DNA of 64,000 nucleotides from Solenopsis invicta (lineage: Eukaryota; Arthropoda; Insecta; Hymenoptera; Formicidae), in contig NC_052673.1 of NCBI RefSeq assembly GCF_016802725.1, forward strand, positions 7,384,037-7,448,036. Direction: 5' to 3'. Position 1 is the stretch's first letter; each line of letters opens with the position of its first letter. Shown one piece after another: positions 23,898 to 37,678 of this stretch. The position numbers and the translations under genes are program-made. A model generated the notes under the pieces. That model was not told where the DNA came from and searched no databases. It saw nothing but the letters and a program-made list of their open reading frames with translations.

Positions 23898-24330
23898 CTG
23901 CTGATCGGTCCCGAACAAACTCTCACTTCCATTCTCAGGTGCATACGTTGCCCGCGTTGACGCTGAGCAGCCAATCTGGCGACTGATCGTCGTTATCGCG
24001 CGGTGGTACGCGCGTATACACGACGCCCCGGTGACGATCGACGAGCTCGAATCGTCGGCAGTGAATGATCCTGATGGAATCATCGGCGTCCCAGAGTACG
24101 ATGGTTCGATGCACCGCCCTTGGAGTCGCCGACTCGCGCGGAACCCTCAACGTCCTCCTAGCGCGCGTTACGACTCGTCTCTCGGGATAGGAAATTAATC
24201 AATTCCAGTTCGACGACTATTGTTCGATCCTTGAGCCTCCGTTTCTCGGTCTCTCGCAGGAAACCGCCTGCCCCTTTCTCCACCGCCGCGCGCCGCAACA
24301 CGCTGCAACAACGCAACGCAAAAGGTGCTT
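23476..24330 (-). other. GC-rich region just upstream of the neuroligin start, with a CAG/CTG repeat
   Basis: This CpG-dense stretch continues the GC-rich first coding exon. It is a likely 5' untranslated or promoter-proximal region, but no TATA box, initiator or splice donor could be assigned. Open frames here on both strands are products of high GC and simple repeats. Confidence 0.45.
23848..23902. repeat. (CTG)n trinucleotide repeat
   Basis: About 17 CTG units on the plus strand read as CAG on the neuroligin sense strand (poly-Gln in one frame, 23820-24083). It lies upstream of the neuroligin ATG and not in its frame, so it is probably untranslated. Confidence 0.95.
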
Positions 24331-27300
24331 TGTTAACGCGACTTCACTCTGAAAATTAATTTTCACGTCAGGTCCGACTAACTCGATGGTAGTCACGCGA
24401 GTAAAATAAATTTATAAACTTGAGAAAGACCTCCGTCGCGCGCGTGTATGTACAATTCAAAACTCTATACGAAACCTCGAGCAGACAGATGTTGTTGCTC
24501 GTGCCCGAGAACAAATGGCGCGAAAATTGCCACTGCCTGCCCAGTGAACCGGAAAAATGTATGCTCGATATATTTTCGAGGGGACAATCGTGTGTAAAGC
24601 ATATGTACCCCCAATGACTCCTTTCCCACCCCTGTCCTAATCCCGCGGCACAGTTCAGCAATCTTCAAGGTTCTTTCATCCGCAATATCTTTTTTTTATA
24701 ATTATTTATTCTTATTTTATTCTGTATTATTCTGCATTAAAAATGTGCTTGCTTCTCGCGTATGTATCATCTAGCAAACAAATCTGCATGTAGTAAACGG
24801 AACATCCGATTCTGTTCAGTTTAGCGATGATTAGTTATTAACGCTACATAATTTGAAAAACTGTTCTCTTTTTTTTCTATTTGTTGCAAAATGACGTGAA
24901 ATAAAGTACATATATTTTGCCCTCCGCAATCCGCGATAATATATATTTCCATATATTATTCCGGTGAAAACTGACCCCATTGTGGTAATAGCGCAAATTT
25001 GACCGTTCCGATTGCGTGTTAATATGCAGATGTATGCATCGACCCTTTGGATCAAATTTTCGGGAATTCAGCGACGCCGGACTTGAAATTTACGTTCGCT
25101 AAATCAGTAATTAATATACATTGCCGGAACCGTAATGAAAAATCGCATCGAACGGCCAGTCATCGGACAAAGTCTAATTAATTGCAATGACGATGTAGAT
25201 TTGATTCGAATGAGCTGCTCAAGCTGCTCGAATAACGCGAAATCCGATAGCATTCAACTGTGGCTATGCGAGAATTTCCAATTTCCAACTTGAGGTAAAC
25301 TATACTCCCTGGCCCTTGGTGCATTCGGCGCTACGGCGCGGGTGCTTCAGCAGCATTTCAACCCCTGTCCGAGGGGAGAAGCTAGTCTCTGCGTTTAAAT
25401 TATCACGAAGTTTTAGTTACGCTCCGTAATAATGTCGTTTTTTTCTTTTCGAACGCGTGAAGGCGACGTAGCGGGTTATTTTACGCGGCGAAACGACTAT
25501 TATAGTCGTCTCGTACTTCGTCGAGCGTGCAATTGTTAAGACAAGTCATATAAGCGTTAGACATTTTCTTGCACGTGCTACTTCCACCTCTTAAAACTTC
25601 CAGTGAACGCGCCGAAGTAAGAAGCGTTACTTTCTCGCGACGATGACGAATAAGCGTTGCTATAATTGCGAAAAGCAAACACGAGAGATAAACTTAGCAA
25701 AAATTAAAATTGAGAATCTTAATTATCCTTAATGTCTCTTGCCCGGATGTTCGTTTAGCCTTTCATCGGTTTAAAGAAAGAAGGTTTAGAGAAATCCTTT
25801 CATCAAAGGGATTAATATAAATCGTCAAACTGCCGTAATGTTTTTCACGTAGCTATGTGCTATTCGTGCCCGTCTGGGAAAGAAACTTGAGAATTACGAA
25901 AGCAAAGTTTGCTTAAATGCAAATGAGTATTTGAAAGTTCAAATGGTAATTATATATTATATTTGCAATTTTAATGTTAAACAAAGATGATTTATTCAAT
26001 ACCTTTTTGAACGCAAATAACTCGCGGGTTAATTTATTGTGAATGCGAAATTTTTTTTCTCACGCTTTTGTCACACGAGCGAAAGGTGTCGGCTATAACG
26101 CGAAGCAAGTATTCCCGATTCCCGAGTTAGTTTGACTTGTCTTTTAAGTACTTTGCAGATCGGATTCCCCGGAGGGAATCTTTCGTCGGCGAAGCTCCGC
26201 GACGTCGACGCAGCCTCGCAAGTTCGAAAAGAGGAGTGAACTATCATTGGATTACGCTCCGATTCCACGCTATTCGAGTGAACAAGCAAAAACGAGATGC
26301 CAATGCCGAATCATAAGCGCGGACAATCTGGCCTGGCGGACGAAATTAAATTCCGGGGCTCGCGCGCTAATTGCGACGAGGGAGCGAGGGGATGACCGAA
26401 CGATTAATAATTCACCGACAGAAGCGATAAGTTTGAAGTTTCCGGATCCACGAAGAAGAATCCATGAGGAATTACTAAGGCAGCAACGGCAACGTGAAAG
26501 GAAGAACGGATCCTTGGTGAAAAACGCCGATATATTATCGCGGAAATTGCGCGAGTGCCGGCGTGACATTTTTGCACGGATCAACGAGAGCGCATCCTGC
26601 AAGAAATGGATGAGTCAAAGGGAATTGATGACGATCCATTTTACAAAATTACGAACCTCTCCCCCCCGTCCCCCCAATCTTCGAAATTGAGGATTAGCTT
26701 TACAATCGTTTCCCTTCTTAATTCCTTCTTATATGTCATGCTCTATCTTGATGCAATAATTTTAATGGATACGAAACACGGATTTAACTGAGATTTTAAA
26801 TATACATTATAATGGGAAGGAGATAAGAAAATGGAATAACATCAATGAGGCAATACTTGGCTTCCAAAATTAAAAATGTTATTTTAAAAATGCATTAATA
26901 TAAAATTCATTGTTATCATTAGCATTAGATTTACCATTAAATTAAATTAGATTTAAAATTGTATCAAATTTTTTGTATAATAAAATGTTTTCTCTAATAA
27001 GTGAATTCGAAATAATGAAAATAATTTAATGTTATTTTACACATCAATTGTTATATGTGATAAAATATTGTGTTTAATATTCACTTGTATTTTAATTTGA
27101 TAGCTTGATATATATATATATACCACTAAAGTTGTTGTCTATGAAAAAAATTCAATTCGATAAAGTGCATTAAGATATTAACCAAAACATTTTAAACATT
27201 GTATAAAGTATGCATGATTTGCAACAGAAATTATTTAAATATTAAATATTGTTTTTCTGTATTTAATGATATTTAATAAAATATTTATTAATTTAACTAT

Positions 27301-27999
27301 TTATTTATTTAATAATTTATTACTTACCGTTTATTATTTAATATCAATTTTTATTTAATATTTATTTTGTTTAATATTTATTCAATAACTTCCCAAATAT
27401 TTCTTCAAAACGGTAATCTAAAAAGATTCAAAAGGACTGAGAATTATGATCTATCTTTTTGGCAATTATAATTAATCAAGCTTTATGGTGTAATCATCTC
27501 ATTGATGTTATAATTTAACTTTTTCCTACAATATATGTATTTGTACCCGACAAACTCATATTGATCGAAAAACGTTACGCGGTTTTCTCCAAATCTCGGA
27601 GCTATCGTCGACGATACTTTGACGCCATATGTTTCAGATTCGTTGAATAACCAGAAAAGTAAAATTTATAAAAGCAACTCAATACAGTTATTTGCACGGA
27701 ATATATTCTTACTGAGCCAACGTCATTCGTTTAACTCAATCATCGAGCGGGAATATCGCATTTGCATTTATACAAAGTACTCCTGAAAAATATGAGAAAC
27801 GCACCAAAAAATATCCAACTCCTTATCTAGCGTCCTCTCATAACTAGCCTCCTCGTATCACATAGTGCATAAGTGGGATTCACTGGGTACTTTTGGTCAG
27901 ATAACTTCCGTATCGGTCCAGATAATTTCAATTCTATCGCTCCGACACCACACGCACCAACACGTAGCGCTTCGATCCATTCGACGCGACTCGCATTAC
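24331..27999. other. Sequence upstream of neuroligin, no gene recognised
   Basis: Mixed composition: 26050-26690 is GC-richer and contains the open frame listed separately; 26760-27480 is very AT-rich. Upstream untranslated exons of neuroligin could lie here unseen. Confidence 0.45.
26247..26690 (+). CDS. Unrecognised open frame, 147 codons (doubtful)
   Basis: The frame is Arg-rich, with QRQRERKNG and RRDIFARINESASCKKW, and has no signal peptide or known domain. A 110-codon frame lies opposite it, as is common in GC-richer DNA. Nothing shows a promoter, splice sites or conservation. It is listed only because it is the longest uninterrupted non-repetitive frame in 24-40 kb. Confidence 0.12.
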   Translation: MDYAPIPRYSSEQAKTRCQCRIISADNLAWRTKLNSGARALIATRERGDDRTINNSPTEAISLKFPDPRRRIHEELLRQQRQRERKNGSLVKNADILSRKLRECRRDIFARINESASCKKWMSQRELMTIHFTKLRTSPPRPPNLRN

Positions 28000-28400
28000 T
28001 TTAGTAGTCCGGGATTGACGTTACGCTCTCGAGAACGATGCCGCTTACGGATGCGAGCGCGGTCCAGATCGCCCGAAGCGTCGTCGGAACCGCGATAGAA
28101 GCGGGTAGATGTTTGCCGCCTCAGGCCGACATAATCTCCGCCTGAGCACCTTCTCGCCAACTATTGAATCGCGATGCGACGCAACAACGATCCGCCGCGA
28201 GCGATCCGCACGCGAGAACGAGACTACCGAGCCAACAAAACTAGCCGACCAACCAAATCCGTATCAACAACCAACCCCCAGGACGATCCGCACCCTTCGT
28301 GTGCGCGATCGACTGTATGTCCCGGGCACTACTAACGCGCCGAGGGCCAGCAGCCGTGCGACCTCCGCGGAGGTGGCGGTGCTGGTGCCTGCTGCTCTTG

Positions 28401-28451
28401 CCGATGGTGGTGGTGGTGGCGGCGTGGTGGTGGTGGCGGTGGCGGCGACGG

Positions 28452-28483
<32 letters not shown>

Positions 28484-28530
28484 CGTGGCGGCGATGGTGG
28501 TGGTGATGGAGGTGGAGGTGGAGGATGGTC
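28401..28530. repeat. (GGC/GGT)n repeat tract
   Basis: Interrupted GGT and GGC triplets, including an uninterrupted GGC run near 28453-28480. Confidence 0.9.
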
Positions 28531-28766
28531 CGGCACTCGAGGAAGCCGGGACAGCCACGGCGCCGACGCCTGGTTTGATTCCGACCAGCGGGCCGGTCGA
28601 TAGCACCACGGCAACCCCCGGGTCGTTCCGGCTTTCCTCTTCCTTTCTCACTCACTCTCCATCCCGTTTTATCGCTTACCCTCTCCGAGACCACCCCTCT
28701 GCTACCCCTACATCGGGAGCCTTCTATCTTGCTTCTTCCTCGGTGCACGCGCAGCATCTTTCTCCG

Positions 28767-28811
<45 letters not shown>

Positions 28812-28816
28812 GCCGG
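28767..28816. repeat. (GCC)n repeat tract
   Basis: About 16 uninterrupted CCG/GCC units, followed by shorter GCC runs at 28840-28860. Confidence 0.95.
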
Positions 28817-29250
28817 CTCGTGCTCCATATCCTCGCGGCTGCCGCCGCCGCCGCCGCTGCGCCTTCGGCACCCACCGCATCTCACACACGCTACCCTTGG
28901 CTCCCGCCTGTTCTCCCTCACATACAAGAACGAGAAGGACGCAAGCGAGAGCTGCCTGAAGGAGTTGCTTGGTGTGCGAAATGAATTCTCTTTTCCCCCC
29001 TCCCCCTCTCTCTCTTTATTCCTCCCTATTCCTCCCCCCCTCTCTTTCTCTCTCTCTCTCATTTCCTCTTTTAGTCTTTCGCTTTCCATTCCGCAATGGT
29101 GAGACTGCCGGAGGCAGACGTCACCCACGCGACTCGCCTCACGAAATAAGCGACTGGCGTTTGTGCGGCTGTTTCCGCCGGAGTGGTATCGTCGATCGTC
29201 GAGCTAATTCCTTGATGTGCACAGTCAGATGAACCCGTCGACAATTCTCC

Positions 29251-30472
29251 GGGGCACAGATTTTGCACTCGGGAAAAAGAATTAATAACTGACAAAATAA
29301 TTTAAGTTTCTTTTAAATAAACGCGAAAAAAAAATAATTTTTTTCTCTCTTTCACAGATGTTTCCTGTGGGTTTTGATAGGAGAGTTATCGTGTTGCCGC
29401 AGCGTATTTGTAGTTGCAACGTAACATGTTTTCGCGCCAGCATGCTTCGCAGTTATTACTCAAAATCGTTATTTTGCGCGATTTTACATCCGTTGCTTCT
29501 ACACGCATTTCTTCTCTCTTAAATATTTTCTTTCGCAATACGTTAAGCGTAAAGACTGGATTTTCTCAGCTTCATCTAATTTCACTAATAGACGTATTAA
29601 TGAGAGCGAAAAGATCAAAAAGTTTCATTAAAACATTCGCGCTTCCAGTCTACTTCAAGAAAGTACAAGTTCTTGGCGTTTAACATTGCATGAATCCCTC
29701 CGCTGGTTAACACCTGGAACTCTTTCCTAACCCTTAACATCTTCAATCATTTTAAAACTTAAATTGTTCATATCTGCTCTACACTTTCCGAGAAATTGGG
29801 TGCTACACGCTCCGTGGGGTATAAACGAGTGGGGAAACCATTAGCGAGCGCGAGATATCCATATACTGCGACCATATGGCCTCGCGCCACGTTACATTTA
29901 TTATAAGCCCGCAAATTCGTGCACGCTCGAATAATCGAAGTCGGAAAATTGAGGTCTTCTCGCGCTCGGGAAGGAGAAAAGGTCCGTCCAGATCCGGGCC
30001 GAACGCCCGGAATATTTCATCTCTAATCGTCTTGGTCGGGCCGCTATCTTAAGGATTTACGAAAACGCTTAATATAAAATTCAACCTCGCCGCTTGAATT
30101 TTACTGCGAGCACCTTTACAGCCCTATAAACCGAAAATCTTGACGCCCTTTGATATTTTATCTCACGTCTGAATCATCAAGAAAGCGAGATGCGCGACAA
30201 AATTTCGCTTCCACCGGTCAAAAAAGTTGTCTCTCGTTACAATACTCTCCTCGCGATTTTAGGAAAGAGTGCAATTTTAAATTTCATCGTCTCTCACGCT
30301 GGGTACATATTTGTCGAAAAACTTGACGCGTCGATCGGATTTTTATTCTGATTTCCGCACAGCCGCGTCTCGCACGGGCGATAAAATACCGGTACGTTGT
30401 GTCCCGCTATTATAATTCACTCGCCGATCGATCGAGGTCCTTCATCGCCAGCGGCGCGTGGTGAGCTATCCG
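29251..30472. other. Intergenic or 5' flank, no gene seen
   Basis: Moderate GC with many CpG dinucleotides. Open frames are short and featureless. Confidence 0.45.
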
Positions 30473-30478
30473 ATCTCT

Positions 30479-30544
<66 letters not shown>
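30473..30544. repeat. (CT)n microsatellite
   Basis: About 70 nt of CT with one G interruption near its left end. Confidence 0.97.
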
Positions 30545-30545
<1 letters not shown>

Positions 30546-32500
30546 GCGCGCGCGAGTGTGTGCCACGAGTGTAAAGATTGCAAACTCGCGAAAGATTCAA
30601 AATCGCTGGAACGACGAACGTCGAAGCCGAACCGTGTGCGCGAGAGCGTGCCGGTAAAATTGCCTCGTTATCGTCGCCATCGCCATTATTTACGACCCTT
30701 AACGAGGGAAACCTCATACCTCTCCCACGGCGCTGGCGGAGAGACTCGCCTACACGGGCGCCAGGCCACTTTCCCTCTATTCTCTGGCCCTCTTTCGCTT
30801 TTTCGCATCTCCTCGCACCGCCCCCCTCCCCCCCGCCCCGTCCTACGTTCTTTGCTCTTTCGCCCACGCTTCGTCCATGATTTACCTGTCACCCGATTGA
30901 AACATCACTCCGATTAATTAAAACCGAACCGAGAATACATCAATTCAACCAGCTCGTTAAACTGCAGGCCTGCGTCCTCTTCGCCCCGCACGCGCGCACG
31001 CTCCCGCTCGCGCTCGCGCGCAAAACCGTTCGCTTCGGCCGCAACGAACACGATCGGTTAGACGACAACATTGACAAAGTTTGGAAATGCCCGCAGCCGA
31101 CACTGACAAAGCCGGGAAATTGCCGTTTTTGTGCGAATCCCCCGCCTGACACTTGAGATTTTGCGGTATTTGTAAAAACCCGGCCGGTCTTCATTTCGGA
31201 ATTAATTCCCGCGCGGGCTAATTGAAGAATAATTCAGGATCGTCGAGGAATAATACACTACCGCGCTTGCACGATACACATTTGATTAACGTATACATCG
31301 AAGGGTCGTATTTGTCGCGTCAATGAACAGCCGTTCGTCCGCACTGCATCATAGCGCCGATGTAATTGGAGCAAAAATCAAAAGATGAGGAATCGTTCCA
31401 TTCAATTCGCGAGCCCTGCGCGCGGTACAGCGAACAAATTGCGGTATTAACAATCGCACACGGGAGCTCATAAAAAGCTCCCGTGGCAATGAATAGCGAA
31501 AATTGAAGACCCTTCTTTACAACGTACAGAGTACGGTCCGGTCTACGATGCATCCGGCAGGATTAATCGTAGGAAACACAACACCGGGTCGGGTGCGCGC
31601 AACATACAGAAATAGCCTCCCACGGGAGGTCTCTGCTAAATGATAAAGAAGCGAGATTCTTTCGCGAGATGTAAGTGCAGGTGGCTCGGCGAAATTGAAA
31701 AGTGCATGAATTTTCTCAAGCGAGAGCGCAACGCAGCGGCGCGCGGCGCCGGCGGCGACGGCAGCAGCGACAGCGCGGCCACTGTAACACCCGGATACGG
31801 GAGAGACACTCGCGCGGTAACCCTGAATTACGGGAGCGAGACCGCTTAACCGAGGGGGAAAAATAAAACCGGGAGAACGGAAATGAAATTGGCTACTCCC
31901 AGTTCGCCCGCTAAGGAAGCGCCGTTAATTAGCCGGCTGTATTCAGGGAGTCGTAAACCGGCAGGGCGAAGTTAGGTGGAATAAAGTCGCGGAGAAAAGT
32001 ATCCCTCCCCTTTCTCTCTCTCTCTGATTTTTTTTTTTTTTTTTTTCCTCTCTTCGTGTCGACGCTGCAGCGGCCGAGGGCCCCGGCCGCCCCAATTTCC
32101 GCGGCGGCGTTCTCGATCGATTTCGCGGTCGTTTCGCGGCGGCCAGATTAATGAATCGAATTTTCAACTCGACGCCAGGCTTTTATCCACGACGAGACAA
32201 AGTAAAGTCTTAAAATACGAGGTCTCAGAATGGATCCTCGTTACCGGCGACGCCTTTTCGCGCGGCAACTTCGTAAAACGCGATTATACTGCGCGCCGCG
32301 CCGCGCCGGTGCATTTGCTTACGCTAATCCGATATTACGTTAATCCGATACTCGGAAGTAAAATATTACGTACGCGACGTTCGCGTAAACGCATGGATGC
32401 GCTAATATCGCGCAAAAATAAGACGCGCTGTTGTAACGAGCGTCAAGCGCTTGGAACACAAGCTTTTGCGACGACTCGCTGCAAATTACCTTGCGCGCGC
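30545..32500. other. CpG-rich stretch, no gene recognised
   Basis: GC-rich at 30545-31250 and 31560-32500, with poly-T at 32029-32046. Overlapping frames on both strands are low-complexity. No conserved domain was recognised. Confidence 0.45.
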
Positions 32501-32740
32501 TCGACTGCAGCTAATTATTATTAAAACGATTGTGTAAACGGCATAATTCTCTCGTGAATTTTTGAATGAAATTCTAAAATGTTAAAGTGTCCCACGTGTA
32601 CTACACGTGTAACGATACATTCGCTACAAGGGTTTGGCAATAATTTAAGGATGCGTTGGCTATACAATACGAGCTAAAAGTTACCAAAATTTAAAAATTG
32701 CAAGCTTCTTAAATTTATTTATTTCTTTTTGTTTTCCTAC
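32501..32740. other. AT-rich intergenic sequence
   Basis: Positions 32649-32740 share TTGGCTATACA...CTAAAAGTTA with 5981-6050. No gene is seen. Confidence 0.5.
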
Positions 32741-33000
32741 AAGGAAGGAACAATTTTTCTAAAATATCCAAAAACTATCTAGTACAGATTTGAAAATAAT
32801 TTTTGTCGGACCATTAAAATAATTGTACAGGCTCTTTAAGATAATTGCTAGAACATCAAAATTTTTATCAGCATGTCTTATTATACTTAAGCATCTTACA
32901 CAATTATTTTGAAAGTTGAAAAAATTATTTTCTGATCTGTATATATAGTTAAACTTGTAGATTATTTTAACAAAAAAAGTTCTTTTCTTGATTACCGTGT
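32741..33000. mobile_element. MITE-B copy 3 (diverged)
   Basis: Contains AGGAACAATTTTTCT, GATTTGAAAATAATTTTTGT, GCTAGAACATCAAAATTTTT, TTTTCTGATCTGTATATATA and AAAGTTCTTTTCTTG in family order. Confidence 0.75.
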
Positions 33001-36000
33001 AGTAATCAATGATAAAAAATTTTGGTCGTGACTGTCTGAATTTTAAAAGAGAACAAAATGATAAACAACTTGACTTATAACGGCACAGGGTAAATATTTT
33101 GTTGCAGTTTTAGGTAAATAATTTTGAAACGAGTAAGCGAATTTAAATAAACTTTTTGCAGGAATGTTTATTAAAATTTTAGTAGTATTGAAATTTTAGT
33201 ATATTAATATATAATAAATTTTATCAAATTTGTAATGCTCCCTCATTAAATTGGCAAATAAGTAAAATTGCCAATATTGACGTACCACGTTGTTTTTGAA
33301 ATATTTCATAATAAAATTTGAAAATAAAACCTTAAAAGTATGAATACACACCAGCAAGTGTCTTCTATCAAATGGTATAACAGTCTTTATAATACTGTTG
33401 CCTGTTTGATAATAAATAATGGTTTTGCAACATAACTCAAAAAAAGAGTCTAAGAAATTAGATTCCAAAACTGACATATATATATAGTAAACAGCAATAG
33501 CAGAATTCAGAGACGGTTCCGTGAAGAAGAATTATAAAATAAATATTAACTATAAAATAAATTGATAAATTTAGTAATAAAATATAACTTTATATATTAA
33601 ACAACAAAATTTACATTAAATTAAAAGACTTGAATTGAATTCTTCCACCTTATACATTCATTGGCACTTTATTAGTGTACAAAAATCTATTGCGCTATTT
33701 TTGCTACCTTCTTAAAAAAAGTGTTAAAAATTTCATGAAACATCTGTCAACATTGTAATTGAAGACATTGTAGTTATCTGTATTTATCTGTTCTTACAGA
33801 GAGAGGAGAGATATATCGCTTTACGTGGTATAGCAATTTTGCGTTCCAAACTGCACCAGGAGAAAAATATAAAAAAATATGAACGAAACAGTTCAGGATA
33901 TATAAATATATTTTTATATTTAATATAAATATATTAAATATCAAATATATAAAATGATCAAATCTAAGCAATAGTAAATATATTATCAATAATATACTCA
34001 CTATTGTTTCAACCCTTACAAAAACATTTCACCGTTTTTAATCCATGAGAATGATTAATTTGAGTAGTGGAAATGTGCATTTGGCTCAATAAGTACGACC
34101 CCGTTTTTAGGTCACAAACAACAATTTTTCTGAAAAAAAAATGATTAAAGCAGATTGCATACGAATATATCCGAGCAGTAATAAGCATATACTTATAAGA
34201 ATTTAAAAATGGCAAAAATTTGCTGTATGTAAATTTGAGATGTAAAAACGTATATTCAGTTATATACGAGTATAAAATACTCGTTTAACTATCGTTTTGC
34301 ACATTTTGAAACCGCACGATTCAGTAAAGATTATAATTATTACAATAAAATTAATTATTATATATAAATAAAATAAAAAGACAAACAACATCGCACTAAG
34401 AACTTTTGATGCAAATTTCTCACGAATACTTGAATATTACGTCTACTTATCCATGAATTAGTAGAGGGTAAGTACGTATTTAAAGTTAGACGAAATCCGA
34501 TAGAATCCTACTTGGTCCTCATCTTGTAAGTAAAAGAGAAATGTATTAACATATTGTTACTCAACTGAAGAACGAGAATTGGAAACAATACTCGTTTTTC
34601 AGTTGAAAACAATCTATTCAAAAATACTCGCGTATACGTCCTTTCCAATAGACTGCGCGAGCTTGAAAGTGCAAGAAACGGGCATAAAAATGATGGAACA
34701 GACTAAAAACGGGCTAAAAACGGTTCAGATGAGGCGTCATGATAGCAGTAAACTATTTTTGTAAAGAAAATTATGTATCTAATTTGCAAAAGAAACAGTG
34801 CAAATTTTATTTTCATTTTTCAAAAATTTGTTTTTAAAAGATTTTATATAGAAAGAAGCTACGAATGCATGAGCTATGGCTTCTTCATTTCTTTAATTAT
34901 CTAAGTAGATCATGTTTTATAAGTATTAATGTAGCGCAATGTTTAGTTTCCAAGAAATAAGAGAGTGCTGTCTTAGGAGAGCTGTGCTAATATTGGCGAC
35001 TTTGCTACAAAACACGATTTTATATAAGAATTAAAAAAAAGGGAATAAAAAAAGAATTAAAGAACTCGTAAACTAATAAGGAAATTGTGCTCATATTTCA
35101 GATACTCAAATGTAATAATAAAACAAATAATAAAATTTTTATATTTTTGATAATTGAAAAATGACACATATTTCTTGAAAATAAAGATGGAAAATAATAG
35201 AAGTTGTTACTTCCAGAAGTTATTATTATGAAGAAGAAAATTCTCGTCTTCGCGCTGGGCTGCCTGTACACCGCAACAATTACCGCGCTCGTAATAAATC
35301 GTTAGCAGTTAAGGATTTCAAGCAGCGATTCGCGAGAAAGCGCTGCATCCGCGCGCGCGCGCGCGCGATAAAATTCATCTTCGGGACGCGACTGTCGCGC
35401 AACTCGCGACGTGGAAAACGAAGATGGTCATCATTTCTCGAGTATCTGGGAGTGACAGCTGTTTTAGGATAACCACGCTGCGAGAAATACAATAACGAAA
35501 CCGACATTCGCTGTAACGAATAGCCCCGAGTGCGCCGCAATATCGTAACGAGGTTACACTATAAAGGATAACAACCGGAAATATATCTGGAAATACGGAA
35601 AATTGCGTAGACGACGGCGTGTATAGATAGAAGCGGCGGAGTAGTTGGAATAGTTAAATAACAAGTTTTGATAAGCTTTTGCACATAGATAGGATAGGCG
35701 TTGATACCTCACGCGGTACATGCAAACGAGCCGACTCCATTAGTTAAATTTAATCATTCGGCCTTCTAAACGAATCCCGAAACCATCCTTTATATAAGAT
35801 TTCATTAATGCCCGCACTCTATATTTTTAATCACTCTTTTTTAATTACTTGCTATTAAAAAATAAAATATCTCTAGCTTTCAACAGTCTTTTTCTTGCAA
35901 TTTTTCAAATAACATTTTAAAATAAAATTCCGTAATTTGAGAAAATCTATTTAGACTTTTAAATTGATAGTGTTGTGTACTGTGGTACGATGGTAAAGCT

Positions 36001-36819
36001 AAACAAATTTCATTTCCCTAATCCCTCATTTAGATGCGGAAATCAAAAATGGGAATCGACGGTAGCGAGTTCCAAAAAGATTGAAAAAAGTGTTTTCAAT
36101 CTTTTCCGTTCGGCATTTTTTTTTCTCTCTTCTTCTTTTTTTTTGTTCGTCGTTCGCATCACCTACGAAACTTTCATTAGCGTTCGATTTTGTCAGGATT
36201 TTTGAGCGCTGTCGGGAAATGCCGATACGGCGCGGCTGCGTGGCGCGAGAGAGATTTCATTATCAGAGATATCTTGCGCACGAGTTTATCAAATGCCATA
36301 CACTCTCGAATCCGCTTCGCTTTTAGTGACGGTGCACGTCTCTCAAATATGTCAGATTTCTTTTTCGACAGATAACGATCGAAAATCCGATCTCATCCCG
36401 CTGTATTTGTAATCGAGCGCGTTTCTCTAATCGCGAGCTCTCGGGAAGCACAATGGCAAATTGAGGCAAATGCGATCGACGATACGAAAGTACCGAGCAA
36501 GAAAGCAGCTTAGCGACTTCGCTCACGTAACATCGTTTTTTACTCTCTTCCCCGATGTTGCTTCTCGGCCCTTTGCTTGTCATTTAGTTAAAACTTAAGA
36601 GCTGATTTATGTACCTCCTTTGTAACGCGGCGAAGAATCTAAAAACTTTAATCTTAATACTCCGCTGCTAAAAGCTGCCGTGGGCTGTATGTATACCTAC
36701 AACGCATTTAGGGTCAAAACTTTCAGGCGATTTTGTTTTGTTAACCTTTATACAAAGTATTTGAATAATTAAATTTACGGATAAATCTGAAAATTAAATA
36801 TTTCACATCTCGTGCTCCT
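33001..36819. other. Intergenic DNA, no gene recognised
   Basis: Very AT-rich from 33001 to 35200, then CpG-rich patches at 35240-35540 (including a GC dinucleotide run at 35351-35367) and 36160-36560. Open frames are short and without recognisable domains. Confidence 0.45.
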
Positions 36820-37485
36820 TTTTAAGGGAGCATGTAACACAGTTCAACACCTTTTTGGGATCTGAATAAACAAAGTGTTTTCCGATGGATTTTTAGTGTC
36901 CGAAAATGAATTTGGTGGCTAAAGTTGACTGTTGCATCACAATTTTGGAAAAAAATGCTGACAAAGAGATCAAAAATGACGATTTCTAGGATTTTCAGAA
37001 CTATTTTAGATTGTAGCATCAAATTTTTTTTCAAATTTAACTTAATGCGAAAGTATTAATTTTCAGCTTTAACATATGCATTTTATTCCATTTTAATTTG
37101 ATTTTTTGTTTTCAAGATACTGCTAAAATAAGGGACTAATTGCGTGCGATTCGATGTTTAATCCTCAGCTGACACACTGGGTTTCGTACACCCGGGCTGT
37201 TTACAAAAATATTTGGCATTCATAAAGAATTCGTTTCCTTCTCTCTTGAATATTTCGAATATATTCAACTTCTCGATTTTCGCACTTATTCATTTTGCTT
37301 CTTGGTCTTCTAGCGTATCAAGAAAAAAAAATTGTTTAAATTATATGCATTACATACAGAGATATACGCAACTGAAAATGGTCGGGTAACGTACACCCAT
37401 GTGTGGCAAAATATCGAATCCGATATAGTGTGTCAGCTAAGGGCTAATATCATGTTCAGCACTACTTGTTTTTTTCAGGAAGTTT

Positions 37486-37655
37486 GCATAATCATTTCCA
37501 AAATATTTTTTACTACTAAACTCAAATCCGTTAACTAAATTTACGTCACATGGTACTTATATATGAATTATCATCAAAAAATTGTGATATGATGTGCCAA
37601 ATTAATTAACGGATTTGTGTTTAACAATGAAAAATACTTTAGAAATAATTATTCG
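37486..37655. repeat. Inner foldback repeat
   Basis: AATCATTTCCAAAATATTTT..., ACTCAAATCCGTTAACTAAA and GTCACAT are mirrored by GATGTG, ATTAACGGATTTGTGTTTAA and ATACTTTAGAAATAATT. It lies between the arms of the larger element. Confidence 0.78.
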
Positions 37656-37678
37656 TACTCATTGCAAAAAAAATAATG

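Larger units (their letters stand above)
28000..29250. other. CpG-dense island with GGC/GCC repeats
   Basis: The composition is far above the surroundings. Long open frames exist in several phases on both strands: plus 28109-28603 and 28299-29102, minus 28241-28651, 28332-28889 and 28724-29128. They consist mainly of poly-Gly/Ala/Pro/Arg/His from repeats, so none is credible alone. The island could be a promoter or an untranslated first exon. No splice-consistent model was found. Confidence 0.5.

Noticed and set aside
23045..23986. A 313-codon plus-strand frame
   Set aside because: It is the shadow of the neuroligin exon and CTG repeat on the opposite strand, with low-complexity Arg/Pro/Ser and poly-Ala.
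28299..29102. A 267-codon frame with poly-Ala and poly-Pro
   Set aside because: The residues come from GCC/GGC repeats and similar frames exist in other phases and on the other strand. No domain or splice support.
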